Assembly (NCBI RefSeq): GCF_004022465.1 | Contig: NZ_SAVA01000008.1 | Span: 1 to 64,000 of the forward strand | Direction of reading: 5' to 3' | DNA from: Rhodobacter huangdaonensis | GTDB lineage: Bacteria; Pseudomonadota; Alphaproteobacteria; Rhodobacterales; Rhodobacteraceae | Length of the DNA stretch: 64,000 nt | Shown: one piece after another, positions 8,150-16,163 of the stretch | Position numbering within the stretch: the stretch's first letter is position 1 | How the letters are laid out: every line of letters begins with the position of its first letter | Position numbers and translations under genes: made by a program | The notes under the pieces: generated by a model | What the model saw: only the letters and a program-made list of their open reading frames with translations | What the model was told of the DNA's origin: nothing | The model's database searches: none

Positions 8150-9343
8150 GTGACCGACCTCCTCATCGAACCGCCGCGCAGGGGCGAGCCCTGGCTTCTG
8201 ACCCCCGGACCGCTGTCCACCTCCTTTGCGGTCAAGGCCGCGATGCTGACCGATCTCGGCAGCTGGGACAGCGACTTCCGCGCCATGACCGCCGAGGTCC
8301 GCGCCCGCCTCGTCGCGCTGCTCGGTCCGGGGGGAGAGGCCTATACCTGCGTGCCGATGCAGGGCTCGGGCAGCTATTGCGTCGAGGCGATGCTCGGCAC
8401 GCTGGTGCCGCGCGCCGGGCGGGCGCTGGTGCTGGCGAACGGCGCCTATGGCGCGCGCGCGGCGCAGATGCTGCGGGTGATGGGGCGCGCGGTGGTGGTG
8501 CTCGACAAGGGCGACTACCTGCCGCCGCGCGGTGCCGAGGTGGCGGCGATCCTGGCGCAGGACCCGGCGATCAGCCATGTCGTGGCGATCCATTGCGAGA
8601 CCTCCTCGGGCATCCTCAACCCGCTTGCCGAGATCGCCGCGGCGGTGGCCGCGGCCGGGCGCCGGCTGCTGATCGACAGCATGTCCGCCTTCGGCGCGGT
8701 GCCGGTGCTGCCCGCCGAGATCGCCTTCGACGCGCTGGTCAGCTCGGCCAACAAATGCATCGAGGGGGTGCCGGGCTTCGGCTTCGTGCTGGTGCGGCGC
8801 GCTGCGCTCGCCGGGGCCGCGGGCAACGCCCATGCGCTTTGCCTCGACATCGCCGCGCAATCGGCCGAGTTCGAGCGCTCGGGGCAATGGCGCTTCACCC
8901 CGCCCACCCATGCCGTCGCGGCCTTCCTGCAGGCGCTGCGCGAGCACGAGGCAGAGGGCGGTGTTGCCGCGCGCGGCGCGCGCTATGCGGCCAACCGCGA
9001 CCGGCTGGTGGCGGGGATGCGGCAGATGGGCTTCGAGACGCTGCTGAGCGATGCCTGGCTCAGCCCGGTCATCACCACCTTCTTCTGCCCCGCCGATCCG
9101 GCCTTCGTCTTTGCCGATTTCTACGACCGGATGAAGGCGAAGGGGTTCATCCTCTATCCGGGCAAGCTGACCGAGGTCGACAGTTTCCGCATCGGCACGA
9201 TCGGACGGCTCGACACCGGGGTGATCGACGCGGTCCTTGCCGCCGTGCACGACACCCTGGCCGAGGCCGGGGTGCGCGACGCCGCACCCTGCGGCGCGGC
9301 GCTCGGGGAACGGGCGCGGTTCCTGGCGGAGGTGGCGGCATGA
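8150..9343 (+). CDS. phnW: 2-aminoethylphosphonate:pyruvate transaminase
   Basis: 397 residues from a GTG start at 8150, preceded by CGGAGAC; longer upstream frames would run into the ATPase gene. The enzyme transfers the amino group of 2-aminoethylphosphonate to pyruvate, giving phosphonoacetaldehyde and alanine. It is a class V PLP aminotransferase: the N-terminal LLTPGPLSTSFAVK is typical of PhnW, CETSSGILNPL shapes the substrate pocket, and Lys202 in SSANKCIEG should hold PLP. The C-terminal part ends in TEVDSFRIGTIG. phnX begins within its stop codon, so the two steps of the pathway are co-translated. Confidence 0.95.
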   Translation: MTDLLIEPPRRGEPWLLTPGPLSTSFAVKAAMLTDLGSWDSDFRAMTAEVRARLVALLGPGGEAYTCVPMQGSGSYCVEAMLGTLVPRAGRALVLANGAYGARAAQMLRVMGRAVVVLDKGDYLPPRGAEVAAILAQDPAISHVVAIHCETSSGILNPLAEIAAAVAAAGRRLLIDSMSAFGAVPVLPAEIAFDALVSSANKCIEGVPGFGFVLVRRAALAGAAGNAHALCLDIAAQSAEFERSGQWRFTPPTHAVAAFLQALREHEAEGGVAARGARYAANRDRLVAGMRQMGFETLLSDAWLSPVITTFFCPADPAFVFADFYDRMKAKGFILYPGKLTEVDSFRIGTIGRLDTGVIDAVLAAVHDTLAEAGVRDAAPCGAALGERARFLAEVAA

Positions 9344-10125
9344 ACCGGTTCAAGGCGGTGGTCTTCGACTGGGCCGGCACGACGATCGACTTCGGCTCCT
9401 TCGCGCCGATGGGGGTTTTCGTCGAGGCCTTCGCGCGCTTCGGCATCACGGTGAGCGTGGCGCAGGCGCGCGGCCCGATGGGCAAGCCGAAATGGGATCA
9501 TATCCGGGCGATGATGGACCTGCCGGAGATCGCGGCGCAATGGCGTGACATTCACCGCCGGCTGCCCGAAGATGCCGATGTCGACAGGGTTTACGAGGTC
9601 TTCGTGCCGATGAACGAGGAAGTGGTCGCGCGCTATGCGACATTAGTGCCGGGCTGCCGCGAGGCGGTGGCGCAGCTGCGCGCGGCGGGGCTGAAGATCG
9701 GCTCCACCACCGGCTATGTGCGCTCGATCATGGAGCGGGTGCTGCCGGTGGCGGCGGCGCAGGGCTATGCCCCCGACTGCCTCGTCTGCGCCGACGATCT
9801 GCCCGAGGGCCGGCCCGGCCCGCTTGGCATGTATCGCTGCTTCATCGACCTGCAGGTCTATCCGCCGGCCGCGGTGGTCAAGGTCGACGACACCGCGCCC
9901 GGCATTGCCGAGGGGGTGGCGGCGGGCTGCCTGACGGTGGGGGTAGCGCTTTCGGGCAATGCCGTCGGGCTGACGCCCGAGGCGCTTGCCGCCACGTCTG
10001 CGGCCGAGCGCGCGCGGCTGCGCGCCGGGGCCACGGCGCTGCTGACGGCGGCGGGCGCCGATCACGTGATCGACACGGTGGCGGATCTGCCCGCCCTTCT
10101 GGAGCGTCTCGATGCCGAAGCCTGA
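9340..10125 (+). CDS. phnX: Phosphonoacetaldehyde hydrolase (phosphonatase)
   Basis: 261 residues. It cleaves the C-P bond of phosphonoacetaldehyde to acetaldehyde and phosphate. As a HAD-family enzyme it shows the nucleophile Asp10 in VVFDWAGTTID, the Schiff-base lysine in PMGKPKWDHIRAMM (Lys51 by comparison with characterised PhnX), and the loop VKVDDTAPGIAEG that binds magnesium. The ATG overlaps the phnW stop by four bases, and the next gene starts 14 bases before its own stop, so all three enzymes are tightly coupled. Confidence 0.95.
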   Translation: MNRFKAVVFDWAGTTIDFGSFAPMGVFVEAFARFGITVSVAQARGPMGKPKWDHIRAMMDLPEIAAQWRDIHRRLPEDADVDRVYEVFVPMNEEVVARYATLVPGCREAVAQLRAAGLKIGSTTGYVRSIMERVLPVAAAQGYAPDCLVCADDLPEGRPGPLGMYRCFIDLQVYPPAAVVKVDDTAPGIAEGVAAGCLTVGVALSGNAVGLTPEALAATSAAERARLRAGATALLTAAGADHVIDTVADLPALLERLDAEA

Positions 10126-11608
10126 GGCCCTGAACCTGCTGCTTGTCACCCTCGATCAGCTGCGCGCCGATGTTCTGTCGGGCGCGCTGGCGGGGATCGT
10201 GCCGACGCCGGCGCTCGACCGGCTGCGGGCCGAGGGGGTGAGCTTTGCCAATTGCTTCACCGCCGCGGTGCCCTGCGGGCCGTCGCGCGCCTCGCTGCTG
10301 ACCGGGCTTTACGCCTTCAACCACCGCGGCATCCGCAACGGCGCGCCGGTCGCGCGCCATCACGCCACGCTGGCGACCGAGCTGCGCCGCCTTGGCCGCG
10401 AACCGCTGCTGTTTGGCTATTGCGACATGGCGGCCGACCCGGCCGAGCGCGATCCGCGCGACCCGGACCTTGCCACCTACGAGCTGCCCGCCCGCGGCTT
10501 TCGCGAAATCGTCGAGATGCGCTTCGAGGCGCCGCTGGCCTGGATCGGGCATCTGCGCCGGCGCGGCTATGCTCTGCCCGAGCCGCTGCCGGCGCGCTGG
10601 TTCGACCTTTATCGCCCGGCGGGCGCGGGGCTGCGCGCCCCCGCGCTCTACCGCGCCGAGGACAGCGACACCGCCTTTCTGACCGACCGCACGCTCGAGG
10701 CGCTCGAGGCACGGCGCGACGGGGTGTGGAGCGCGCATCTGACCTATATCCGCCCGCACCCGCCGCTGGTCGCGCCGGCGCCCTGGAACCGGCTCGCCGA
10801 GACCGCGCGCATCCCGGCGCCGGTGCCGGGGGGCGCCGCGCATCCGTTCCGCGATGCCTGGTTCTCGGCGCCGTCGCAAGTCGGGCTCTACTGGGGCTTT
10901 GACGGCCGCTGCGAGGCGCTTGGCCCCGCGGCGGTGGCCGATCTGCGCGCCATCTATCTTGGCCTCGTGGCCGAGCTCGACGCGCATCTTGGCCGCATTC
11001 TCGACTGGCTCGACACGACCGGGCAGGCCGGGCGCACCGTGCTCGTGCTGATGGCCGATCACGGCGAGATGCTGGGCGATCAGGGCTATTGGGGCAAGGA
11101 CAACATTCTGGCCGCGGCGCATCAGGTGCCGCTCGTGATCCGCGCGCCCGGGGCGCAGGCCGGGCGGGTGGTCGCGGATGTGGTCTCGACCGTCGATGTC
11201 ACGCCGACGCTGCTCGACCTGCTGGGGGGCGTGCCGCCCGCGGCGATGGACGGGGCGCCGCTGACGCCCTTCCTGCGCGGCGAACGGCCGGACGCTTGGC
11301 GCGGGGTTGCACTGACCGAGATCGACCTCGCCGAGCCCGGCGTTCCGACCCGGTTCCAGCGTGCCTTCGGCCTGCCCGAGACCCGCTGCAACGCCGCGAT
11401 CCTGCGCGATGCGACGCATACGCTCGTGCATTTCAACGGCGGGCTGCCGCCGCTGCTGTTCGACCGCCAGGCCGACCCGGCCGAGACCCGAGACCTTGCG
11501 CAGACGGTCGAGGGCCGCGCCCATGTCGCGCGGCTGCGCACCGCAATGCTCGATCTGCGGATGGAGCGCGCCGACCGGCGCCTGACCGGACTCGGTGCAG
11601 CCGGCTGA
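10112..11608 (+). CDS. Phosphonate monoester hydrolase / sulfatase-superfamily phosphodiesterase
   Basis: 498 residues of the alkaline-phosphatase superfamily. Cys55 in VPCGPSRASLLTGLY fits the C-x-P-S-R signature that anaerobic or aerobic maturases turn into formylglycine. The N-terminal LVTLDQLRAD and the later LMADHGEMLGDQGYWGKDNI supply metal ligands. The signature, the NHRGIRNG that follows it and the ending LRMERADRRLTG closely resemble the rhizobial and Burkholderia phosphonate monoester hydrolases as I remember them. Directly coupled to phnX, it would split an ester of aminoethylphosphonate to release the PhnW substrate. A plain arylsulfatase or choline-sulfatase role is less likely given the context. 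The maturase must be encoded elsewhere. Confidence 0.82.
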   Translation: MPKPEALNLLLVTLDQLRADVLSGALAGIVPTPALDRLRAEGVSFANCFTAAVPCGPSRASLLTGLYAFNHRGIRNGAPVARHHATLATELRRLGREPLLFGYCDMAADPAERDPRDPDLATYELPARGFREIVEMRFEAPLAWIGHLRRRGYALPEPLPARWFDLYRPAGAGLRAPALYRAEDSDTAFLTDRTLEALEARRDGVWSAHLTYIRPHPPLVAPAPWNRLAETARIPAPVPGGAAHPFRDAWFSAPSQVGLYWGFDGRCEALGPAAVADLRAIYLGLVAELDAHLGRILDWLDTTGQAGRTVLVLMADHGEMLGDQGYWGKDNILAAAHQVPLVIRAPGAQAGRVVADVVSTVDVTPTLLDLLGGVPPAAMDGAPLTPFLRGERPDAWRGVALTEIDLAEPGVPTRFQRAFGLPETRCNAAILRDATHTLVHFNGGLPPLLFDRQADPAETRDLAQTVEGRAHVARLRTAMLDLRMERADRRLTGLGAAG

Positions 11609-11926
11609 GCGGCTGCGGCGATTGCCCCGATTCTCTGCCGGGCGCCGGTCCGAATCTCTTTTCCCCCGGCCCGCCGGGGCTGGGGGCGGGAGATTCTGGC
11701 GCTGGCGGGGCAAACCGGGCGCGGGAGGTCAACAATCCGTTATCCGAGGCCGGCGTGAGCGGGAAACCGCGCATCGTTGAAAACGGTTTCGGCCGTTTCC
11801 CGCCCGCTTTCCGGCCGGCAGGGCTTCTTGGCTTTGCTTGCGGACCCCGATCTGGAATTGCTGTGCGCACGGTTTCGCCGCGATGCAGCAGACCGTTCCT
11901 GTCGACCGATCTGCGAAGGCGAACTG
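11609..11926. other. 318-base region without a gene
   Basis: It contains a GC-rich hairpin, CCCCGGC-CC-GCCGGGG (about 11664-11680), which may end the phosphonate operon although no T run follows, and an imperfect palindrome around 11780 (AAACGGTTTCGGCCGTTT). No coding potential beyond extensions of the downstream gene was seen. The promoter of the CHAP gene must lie here but I cannot place it. Confidence 0.5.
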
Positions 11927-12490
11927 ATGGCTTTGAAGACGCTTGTTGCGACCGCCGTTCTGGGCTGTGCGATGTTCCTCTCCGGCGGGATGCCGGTGCA
12001 GGCGGAATCCCGACACCAGCGGCAGGAGGAACAGGTGGTGCGCGTCGCCTCGGTGGCGCCCGAAGAGCTGAAGCAGGCCGTTGCGCAATCCTCGGCGATG
12101 CAGACCCGGCGCGGCCGGATCTGGTGCGTGCCCTTCGCCCGCGAGGTGAGCGGCATCAACATCCAGGGCAATGCCAAGACCTGGTGGCAGAAGGCGACGA
12201 ACCTTTACCCGAAGGGGCAGCGCCCGATCGTCGGCGCGGTGCTGAACTTCCGCGCCACCCGCGGCATGCCGATGGGCCATGTCGCGGTCGTCTCGCGCAT
12301 CGTCTCTGAACGCCGGATCCTCGTCGATCACGCGAACTGGCACCGCAACAAGGTGTCGCTCGACATGGCGGTGGTGGATGTCTCGCCGGCGAACGACTGG
12401 TCGCGGGTGCGGGTGGAAACGCTGCCGAACACCCCGGGCAGCGTCTATCCGACCTACGGTTTCATCTACAAGGTCGCGGCGAACGGCTGA
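11927..12490 (+). CDS. Secreted CHAP-domain (NlpC/P60-like) putative peptidoglycan amidase
   Basis: 187 residues with a signal peptide (about 1-26, ending PVQA). The mature part has a likely catalytic cysteine, Cys67, in RIWCVPFAREVSGI and a histidine, His118, in MPMGHVAVVSRI, with the next strand RILVDHANWH. This Cys-His arrangement and the length fit a stand-alone CHAP papain-like domain that cuts peptide links in the cell wall. An upstream in-frame ATG at 11777 is rejected because the signal peptide begins properly at 11927. A structural or immunogenic role without catalysis is possible. Confidence 0.75.
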   Translation: MALKTLVATAVLGCAMFLSGGMPVQAESRHQRQEEQVVRVASVAPEELKQAVAQSSAMQTRRGRIWCVPFAREVSGINIQGNAKTWWQKATNLYPKGQRPIVGAVLNFRATRGMPMGHVAVVSRIVSERRILVDHANWHRNKVSLDMAVVDVSPANDWSRVRVETLPNTPGSVYPTYGFIYKVAANG

Positions 12491-12617
12491 GTTCAGCCGA
12501 TCTCGAGCCGATCACGGGTATTTTTGCCGCAGATCGGGCCGCGCCGGAACTTTCTTCCGCAAGCATGCTTATATGACCGGGATCGACGGCTGTGTCCGTC
12601 GTGACGGGAGTTGAGAC

Positions 12618-14612
12618 ATGAAGATCCTCAGGATGACCACGGCGTTGGTCGCCGGTCTTTCGATCCTGCAGCCGACGGTGATCGAGGCGCAGGGTAACGC
12701 GGGGTCGAGCTGTGTTGCGGCGCAGATCGCCGATGGCAAGTCCGCGAACGAGGCGCGCAGGATCTGCGCGGGGCAGGGCGGTGGCGGTGGCAATGCGGTG
12801 AAACCGCCGAAACCGCAGAAGAAGACGCACGAGCCCTTTGACACGCCGCTGCAGCAGCAGCGCCGCGCGGTTCCGGCCACACCGGCGACGCCCCCGGCGA
12901 TGCCCGGGCTGCGCCCGGCGCAACCGGCCAGGCCGCCGAAGACGGCGCAGCCCACGCCGTTGCAGCCGAAGCCGGCAAAGCCGCAGCCCGCAACGCCGCA
13001 GCCGTTGCAGCCGAAACCTGCGAAGCCGCAGCCCTCGCAAGGTGCGGATGCGGTGTGGCCGAACCGGAACCAGAACCGGAACCAGAATCAAAACCAGAAC
13101 CGCGTGCAGTTGCCGGGCCAGCAGGCCCGCCCCGAACGCACTCCGGTTCCGACCACGCCGTTCTGGCAAAAGCCTCCGGGAGAGGCGCCGTCGCCCCGCA
13201 CGCCGCAGCCGGGCACTCCGAAGCCGGCGAAGCCGCAAGCGGGGGGGCTGCCGCCTGTCGTCGCTCAGCCGTCGGACAATCCGCCGGTGCCACGGCAGCC
13301 GAAGCCGGCAAAGCCGCAGCCGGGCGGACAGCTTCCGGCGCAGATGCAGCCGAAACCCGCCAAACCGCAGCCGGGGGTCCGGCCTGTGCCGGGACAGCAG
13401 CCGGGCAATCCGCCCCCGCCGCAGATCGTTCCGCTGCTCCCCGGGCAGCAGCAGGCCCGGCCCGGGCTGCAGCCGCCGCAGCCGCAGCGCCTGCCGCCGA
13501 ACCTGCGTGACGCGCTCGATTCGCAAAACCGCCTGCCGCCCAGGCCGGTGCCGGTGCTGCCGGTGAAGCCGCCGCGCAACGAGGCGCTTTCGGCCGGGAT
13601 CGACCCGAAGGCGCCGCCGCCGCCCGGCGTGCGGATCCAGCGCCAGGTCTTCACCCGCGAAAACACCCGTCGCCCGGGGCAGGACTTCCACACCAACCCG
13701 TATGGCCAGCCGCGTGCGCATAAGAAGGACAGCGGTCTGTCCGACCTCGAGAAGCTCGCCATCCTCGGCCTCGGCGCGCTCGCGGTGGGGGCGCTGCTGA
13801 ACAACGGCAGCCGGGTCGCGGCGAACTCGGGCGACCGGGTCGTGGTGCGCAACCCCGACGGCAGCTATTCGGTGCTCAAGGACGATGACGTGCTGATGCG
13901 CCAGCCCGGCACGACGATGAGCTCGGAGAGCTATCCTGACGGCTCGCTGCGCACGGTGGCGACGAAGCCCGACGGCACGCAGATCGTCACCCTCTACGAC
14001 CCGATGCGGCGGATCGTGAAACGGGTGCGGATCGACCCCGACGGGCGCCGCTATGTGCTGATCGACGATTCGCGCGACCTCGCGCCGGTCGATTACGCGA
14101 CGCTGCCCGCGCCGACGGGCTATTACTCCTCGAGCAACAACGAGGCGGCGCTGCGCGAGGCGCTCGCGGCGCAGAACCCGGCGAACCGGGCCTTCAGCCT
14201 GGCGCAGATCCGCCAGATCGAGCAGGTGCGGGCGCTTGCCCCCGCGGTGACGGTGCAGAACGTCATCTTCCCCTCGGGTTCGGCGGCGATCGGGCCGGAC
14301 CAGGCGCCGGCCCTGTCCGAGCTGGGCCGCACGATGCAGGACATGATCGCCGCGAACCCCGAAGAGGTCTTCCTCGTCGAGGGCCACACCGATGCGGTGG
14401 GCGATCCGGCCTATAACCTCGCGCTGAGCGACCGGCGGGCGGAATCGCTCGCCCTTGCGTTGAGCGACTATTACGGCGTGCCGTCGGAAAACATGGTCGT
14501 GCAGGGCTATGGCGAGGAAGAGCTGCTGGTGCCGACCTCGGGCGCAGAGGCTGCGAACCGCCGCACCGTGGTGCGCCGGATCACCGGGCTGCTCGACGTC
14601 GCCCAGGAGTGA
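12618..14612 (+). CDS. Proline-rich OmpA-family outer-membrane/cell-wall protein
   Basis: 664 residues. A signal peptide is followed by a short cysteine-containing segment, then by a long Pro/Gln/Lys-rich stretch (about 60-340) with five copies of PKPAKPQ. A hydrophobic segment (LAILGLGALAVGALL) comes next, then a variable region and a C-terminal OmpA domain with VFLVEGHTDAVGDPAYN and SDRRAESLALAL, holding the Asp and Arg that bind diaminopimelate of peptidoglycan. The low-complexity part could span the periplasm or cell surface, tying the envelope to the wall. The start has a GGAG site. A hairpin terminator follows at once. Confidence 0.85.
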   Translation: MKILRMTTALVAGLSILQPTVIEAQGNAGSSCVAAQIADGKSANEARRICAGQGGGGGNAVKPPKPQKKTHEPFDTPLQQQRRAVPATPATPPAMPGLRPAQPARPPKTAQPTPLQPKPAKPQPATPQPLQPKPAKPQPSQGADAVWPNRNQNRNQNQNQNRVQLPGQQARPERTPVPTTPFWQKPPGEAPSPRTPQPGTPKPAKPQAGGLPPVVAQPSDNPPVPRQPKPAKPQPGGQLPAQMQPKPAKPQPGVRPVPGQQPGNPPPPQIVPLLPGQQQARPGLQPPQPQRLPPNLRDALDSQNRLPPRPVPVLPVKPPRNEALSAGIDPKAPPPPGVRIQRQVFTRENTRRPGQDFHTNPYGQPRAHKKDSGLSDLEKLAILGLGALAVGALLNNGSRVAANSGDRVVVRNPDGSYSVLKDDDVLMRQPGTTMSSESYPDGSLRTVATKPDGTQIVTLYDPMRRIVKRVRIDPDGRRYVLIDDSRDLAPVDYATLPAPTGYYSSSNNEAALREALAAQNPANRAFSLAQIRQIEQVRALAPAVTVQNVIFPSGSAAIGPDQAPALSELGRTMQDMIAANPEEVFLVEGHTDAVGDPAYNLALSDRRAESLALALSDYYGVPSENMVVQGYGEEELLVPTSGAEAANRRTVVRRITGLLDVAQE

Positions 14613-14619
14613 GACGGAA

Positions 14620-14643
14620 AAGGCGGGCCTTGCGGCCCGCCTT
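14620..14643. terminator. Two-way terminator between the OmpA gene and sqr
   Basis: AAGGCGGGCC and GGCCCGCCTT form a perfect 10-bp stem with loop TTGC, flanked by A and T on both sides, so it can end both converging transcripts. A second hairpin, GCCCGCC-TC-GGCGGGC (14648-14663), lies next to it. Confidence 0.75.
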
Positions 14644-14708
14644 CCTTGCCCGCCTCGGCGGGCCTGCTCCGAACCGGGCCCGAGTGGCCGGCCCGTCTCC
14701 TCCGGAGC

Positions 14709-15992
14709 TTATCCCTTTTTCGTCGCCTTCAGCTTGTCGATGCCGAGCATCTTCATCGCGGCCTTCTCGTAGAAGGTTTCCGAGGTGCCCTTGCGCAGCT
14801 TGTGCATGAAATAGCGCTCGAAGCCCTCCTTCGCCCAATGCACCCATTTGCCCTGCGCCGACCAGTTCACGTTGCGCGGCGGGATCTGCGGCTGCGCCAC
14901 GAAGGCGATGCCCTGATCGCCGAAATCGGCCAGGCAGACGGCGTTCCAGGTGCCGACCTCGTCGGGCTCGCTGCCGCGCACGAGGTTGCCGATGTTATGC
15001 GCGGTGGCGCTGACCATCGACTCGATCATGAAGCCGGTCTTCGGCACGCCGACCGGCACCGGGGTCGGGCCGACCGGCGGGATCGCGACGCAGACGCCGA
15101 CGCCGAAGACATTGCGGTATTTCGGGTTGCGCTGATACTTGTCGACGATCACGAAGCCGCGCGGGTTCACCAGCCCCTCGAGCCCGATCAGCGCCGGGAT
15201 GCCGCGGAAGGCGGGCAGCATCATCGCATAGCCGAAGGGCATCTCCTTCACCCCCTTCGAGGTGCCGTCGTCGGCGATCTCCTCGACGGTCATCTTGCCG
15301 TCCTCGACCTTCTGCACCTTGCACGAGGTCATCCACTTGATGTGCTTGTCGCGCAGGTTCGATTCCATCAGCCCCTTGGTGTCGCCCACCCCGTCAAGGC
15401 CGAGATGGCCGACATAGGGTTCCGAGGTGATGAAGGTCATCGGCACCTGATCGCGGATCTTCATCTTGCGCAGCGCGGTGTCGAGGATGAAGCAGAACTC
15501 ATAGGCCGGGCCATAGCAGCTTGCGCCCTGCACCGCGCCGATGATGATCGGGCCGGGCTTTTCGCAGAACCGCTCGAAGGCGGTGCGGGCACTCTCGGCA
15601 TGATCGACGTGGCAGATCGACTGGGTGAAGCCGTCGGGGCCGAGCCCCTCGATCTCGTCGAAGGCCAGTTCGGGGCCGGTGGCGATGACGATGTAGTCGT
15701 AGGAGATCGAACGGCCGTCGACCAGCTCGACGCGGTTCTCCTCGGGGTGCAGGCGGGCCGCGGCGACGGGGACGAAGTCGATATCCTTGCGTGCCATCGT
15801 CGGCGCCAGGTCGATCGAGATGTCCTTGCGGTCGCGCCAGCCGACGGCGACCCAGGGGTTCGAGGGCACGAAATGGTATTGCGGGTCCTTGGTGATGACC
15901 GTGATCTTGTCTTCCTTGCGGACGTTGTCGCGCAGCTCGTAGGCCATGATGGCGCCGCCAAGCCCGGCTCCGAGAACCACGATATGTGCCAT
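14709..15992 (-). CDS. sqr: Sulfide:quinone oxidoreductase, type I
   Basis: 427 residues from the ATG at 15992 (MAHIVVLGAG); the 19-residue upstream extension lacks similarity and ends just before a good ribosome site (GAGAGAGG). The flavoprotein oxidises sulfide to polysulfide or sulfur and passes electrons to the quinone pool at the membrane. The FAD-binding VVLGAGLGGA starts it, and the active-site cysteines Cys127 (SICHVDHAES), Cys159 (GASCYGPAYEF) and Cys353 (AVCLADFGD) fall exactly on the R. capsulatus numbering. The C-terminal YFMHKLRKGTSETFYE is the membrane-attachment region. It stands alone with its own promoter and SqrR-like operator. Confidence 0.96.
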   Translation of the reverse strand: MAHIVVLGAGLGGAIMAYELRDNVRKEDKITVITKDPQYHFVPSNPWVAVGWRDRKDISIDLAPTMARKDIDFVPVAAARLHPEENRVELVDGRSISYDYIVIATGPELAFDEIEGLGPDGFTQSICHVDHAESARTAFERFCEKPGPIIIGAVQGASCYGPAYEFCFILDTALRKMKIRDQVPMTFITSEPYVGHLGLDGVGDTKGLMESNLRDKHIKWMTSCKVQKVEDGKMTVEEIADDGTSKGVKEMPFGYAMMLPAFRGIPALIGLEGLVNPRGFVIVDKYQRNPKYRNVFGVGVCVAIPPVGPTPVPVGVPKTGFMIESMVSATAHNIGNLVRGSEPDEVGTWNAVCLADFGDQGIAFVAQPQIPPRNVNWSAQGKWVHWAKEGFERYFMHKLRKGTSETFYEKAAMKMLGIDKLKATKKG

Positions 15993-16041
15993 TCCTCTTC
16001 CCTCTCTCCCTGAAGTGCCGCGACGGTGCGCGGCAGTATGC

Positions 16042-16077
16042 ATTCGCATACCTGAATGTGACGAAATCTTCTGTCAA
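16042..16077 (-). promoter_or_regulatory. sqr promoter with SqrR-type operator
   Basis: On the minus strand a consensus -35 TTGACA (16072-16077) is followed, 17 bases on, by a poor -10 (CAGGTA, 16049-16054). The -10 is covered by ATTC-N8-GAAT (16042-16057). That half-site arrangement is the operator I remember for the sulfide-sensing repressor SqrR of R. capsulatus. Repressor binding would block polymerase; persulfide formation on SqrR would relieve it. Confidence 0.75.
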
Positions 16078-16114
16078 GCGCAATGATGCAGGTCAATTCC
16101 CGCGCGGACCAATG

Positions 16115-16142
16115 AAAAAAGGCGGGCCCGGGGGCCCGCCTT
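16115..16142 (-). terminator. Terminator of the xdh/BMP-transporter operon
   Basis: Reading the minus strand, GGCGGGCC and GGCCCGCC form a GC-rich stem followed by six Ts (plus-strand A run 16115-16120). It lies 21 bases past the stop of the binding-protein gene. Confidence 0.85.
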
Positions 16143-16163
16143 CCGTGCAACCGGGGCTGCAGA

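Noticed and set aside
12509..12532. CACGGGTATTTTTGCCGC as a possible reversed repeat copy
   Set aside because: Only a short AT core is shared; too little to call a copy.
12960..13400. Repeated DNA words that might suggest a CRISPR-like array
   Set aside because: They encode PKPAKPQ peptide repeats in frame in the OmpA protein, with irregular spacing and no unique spacers.
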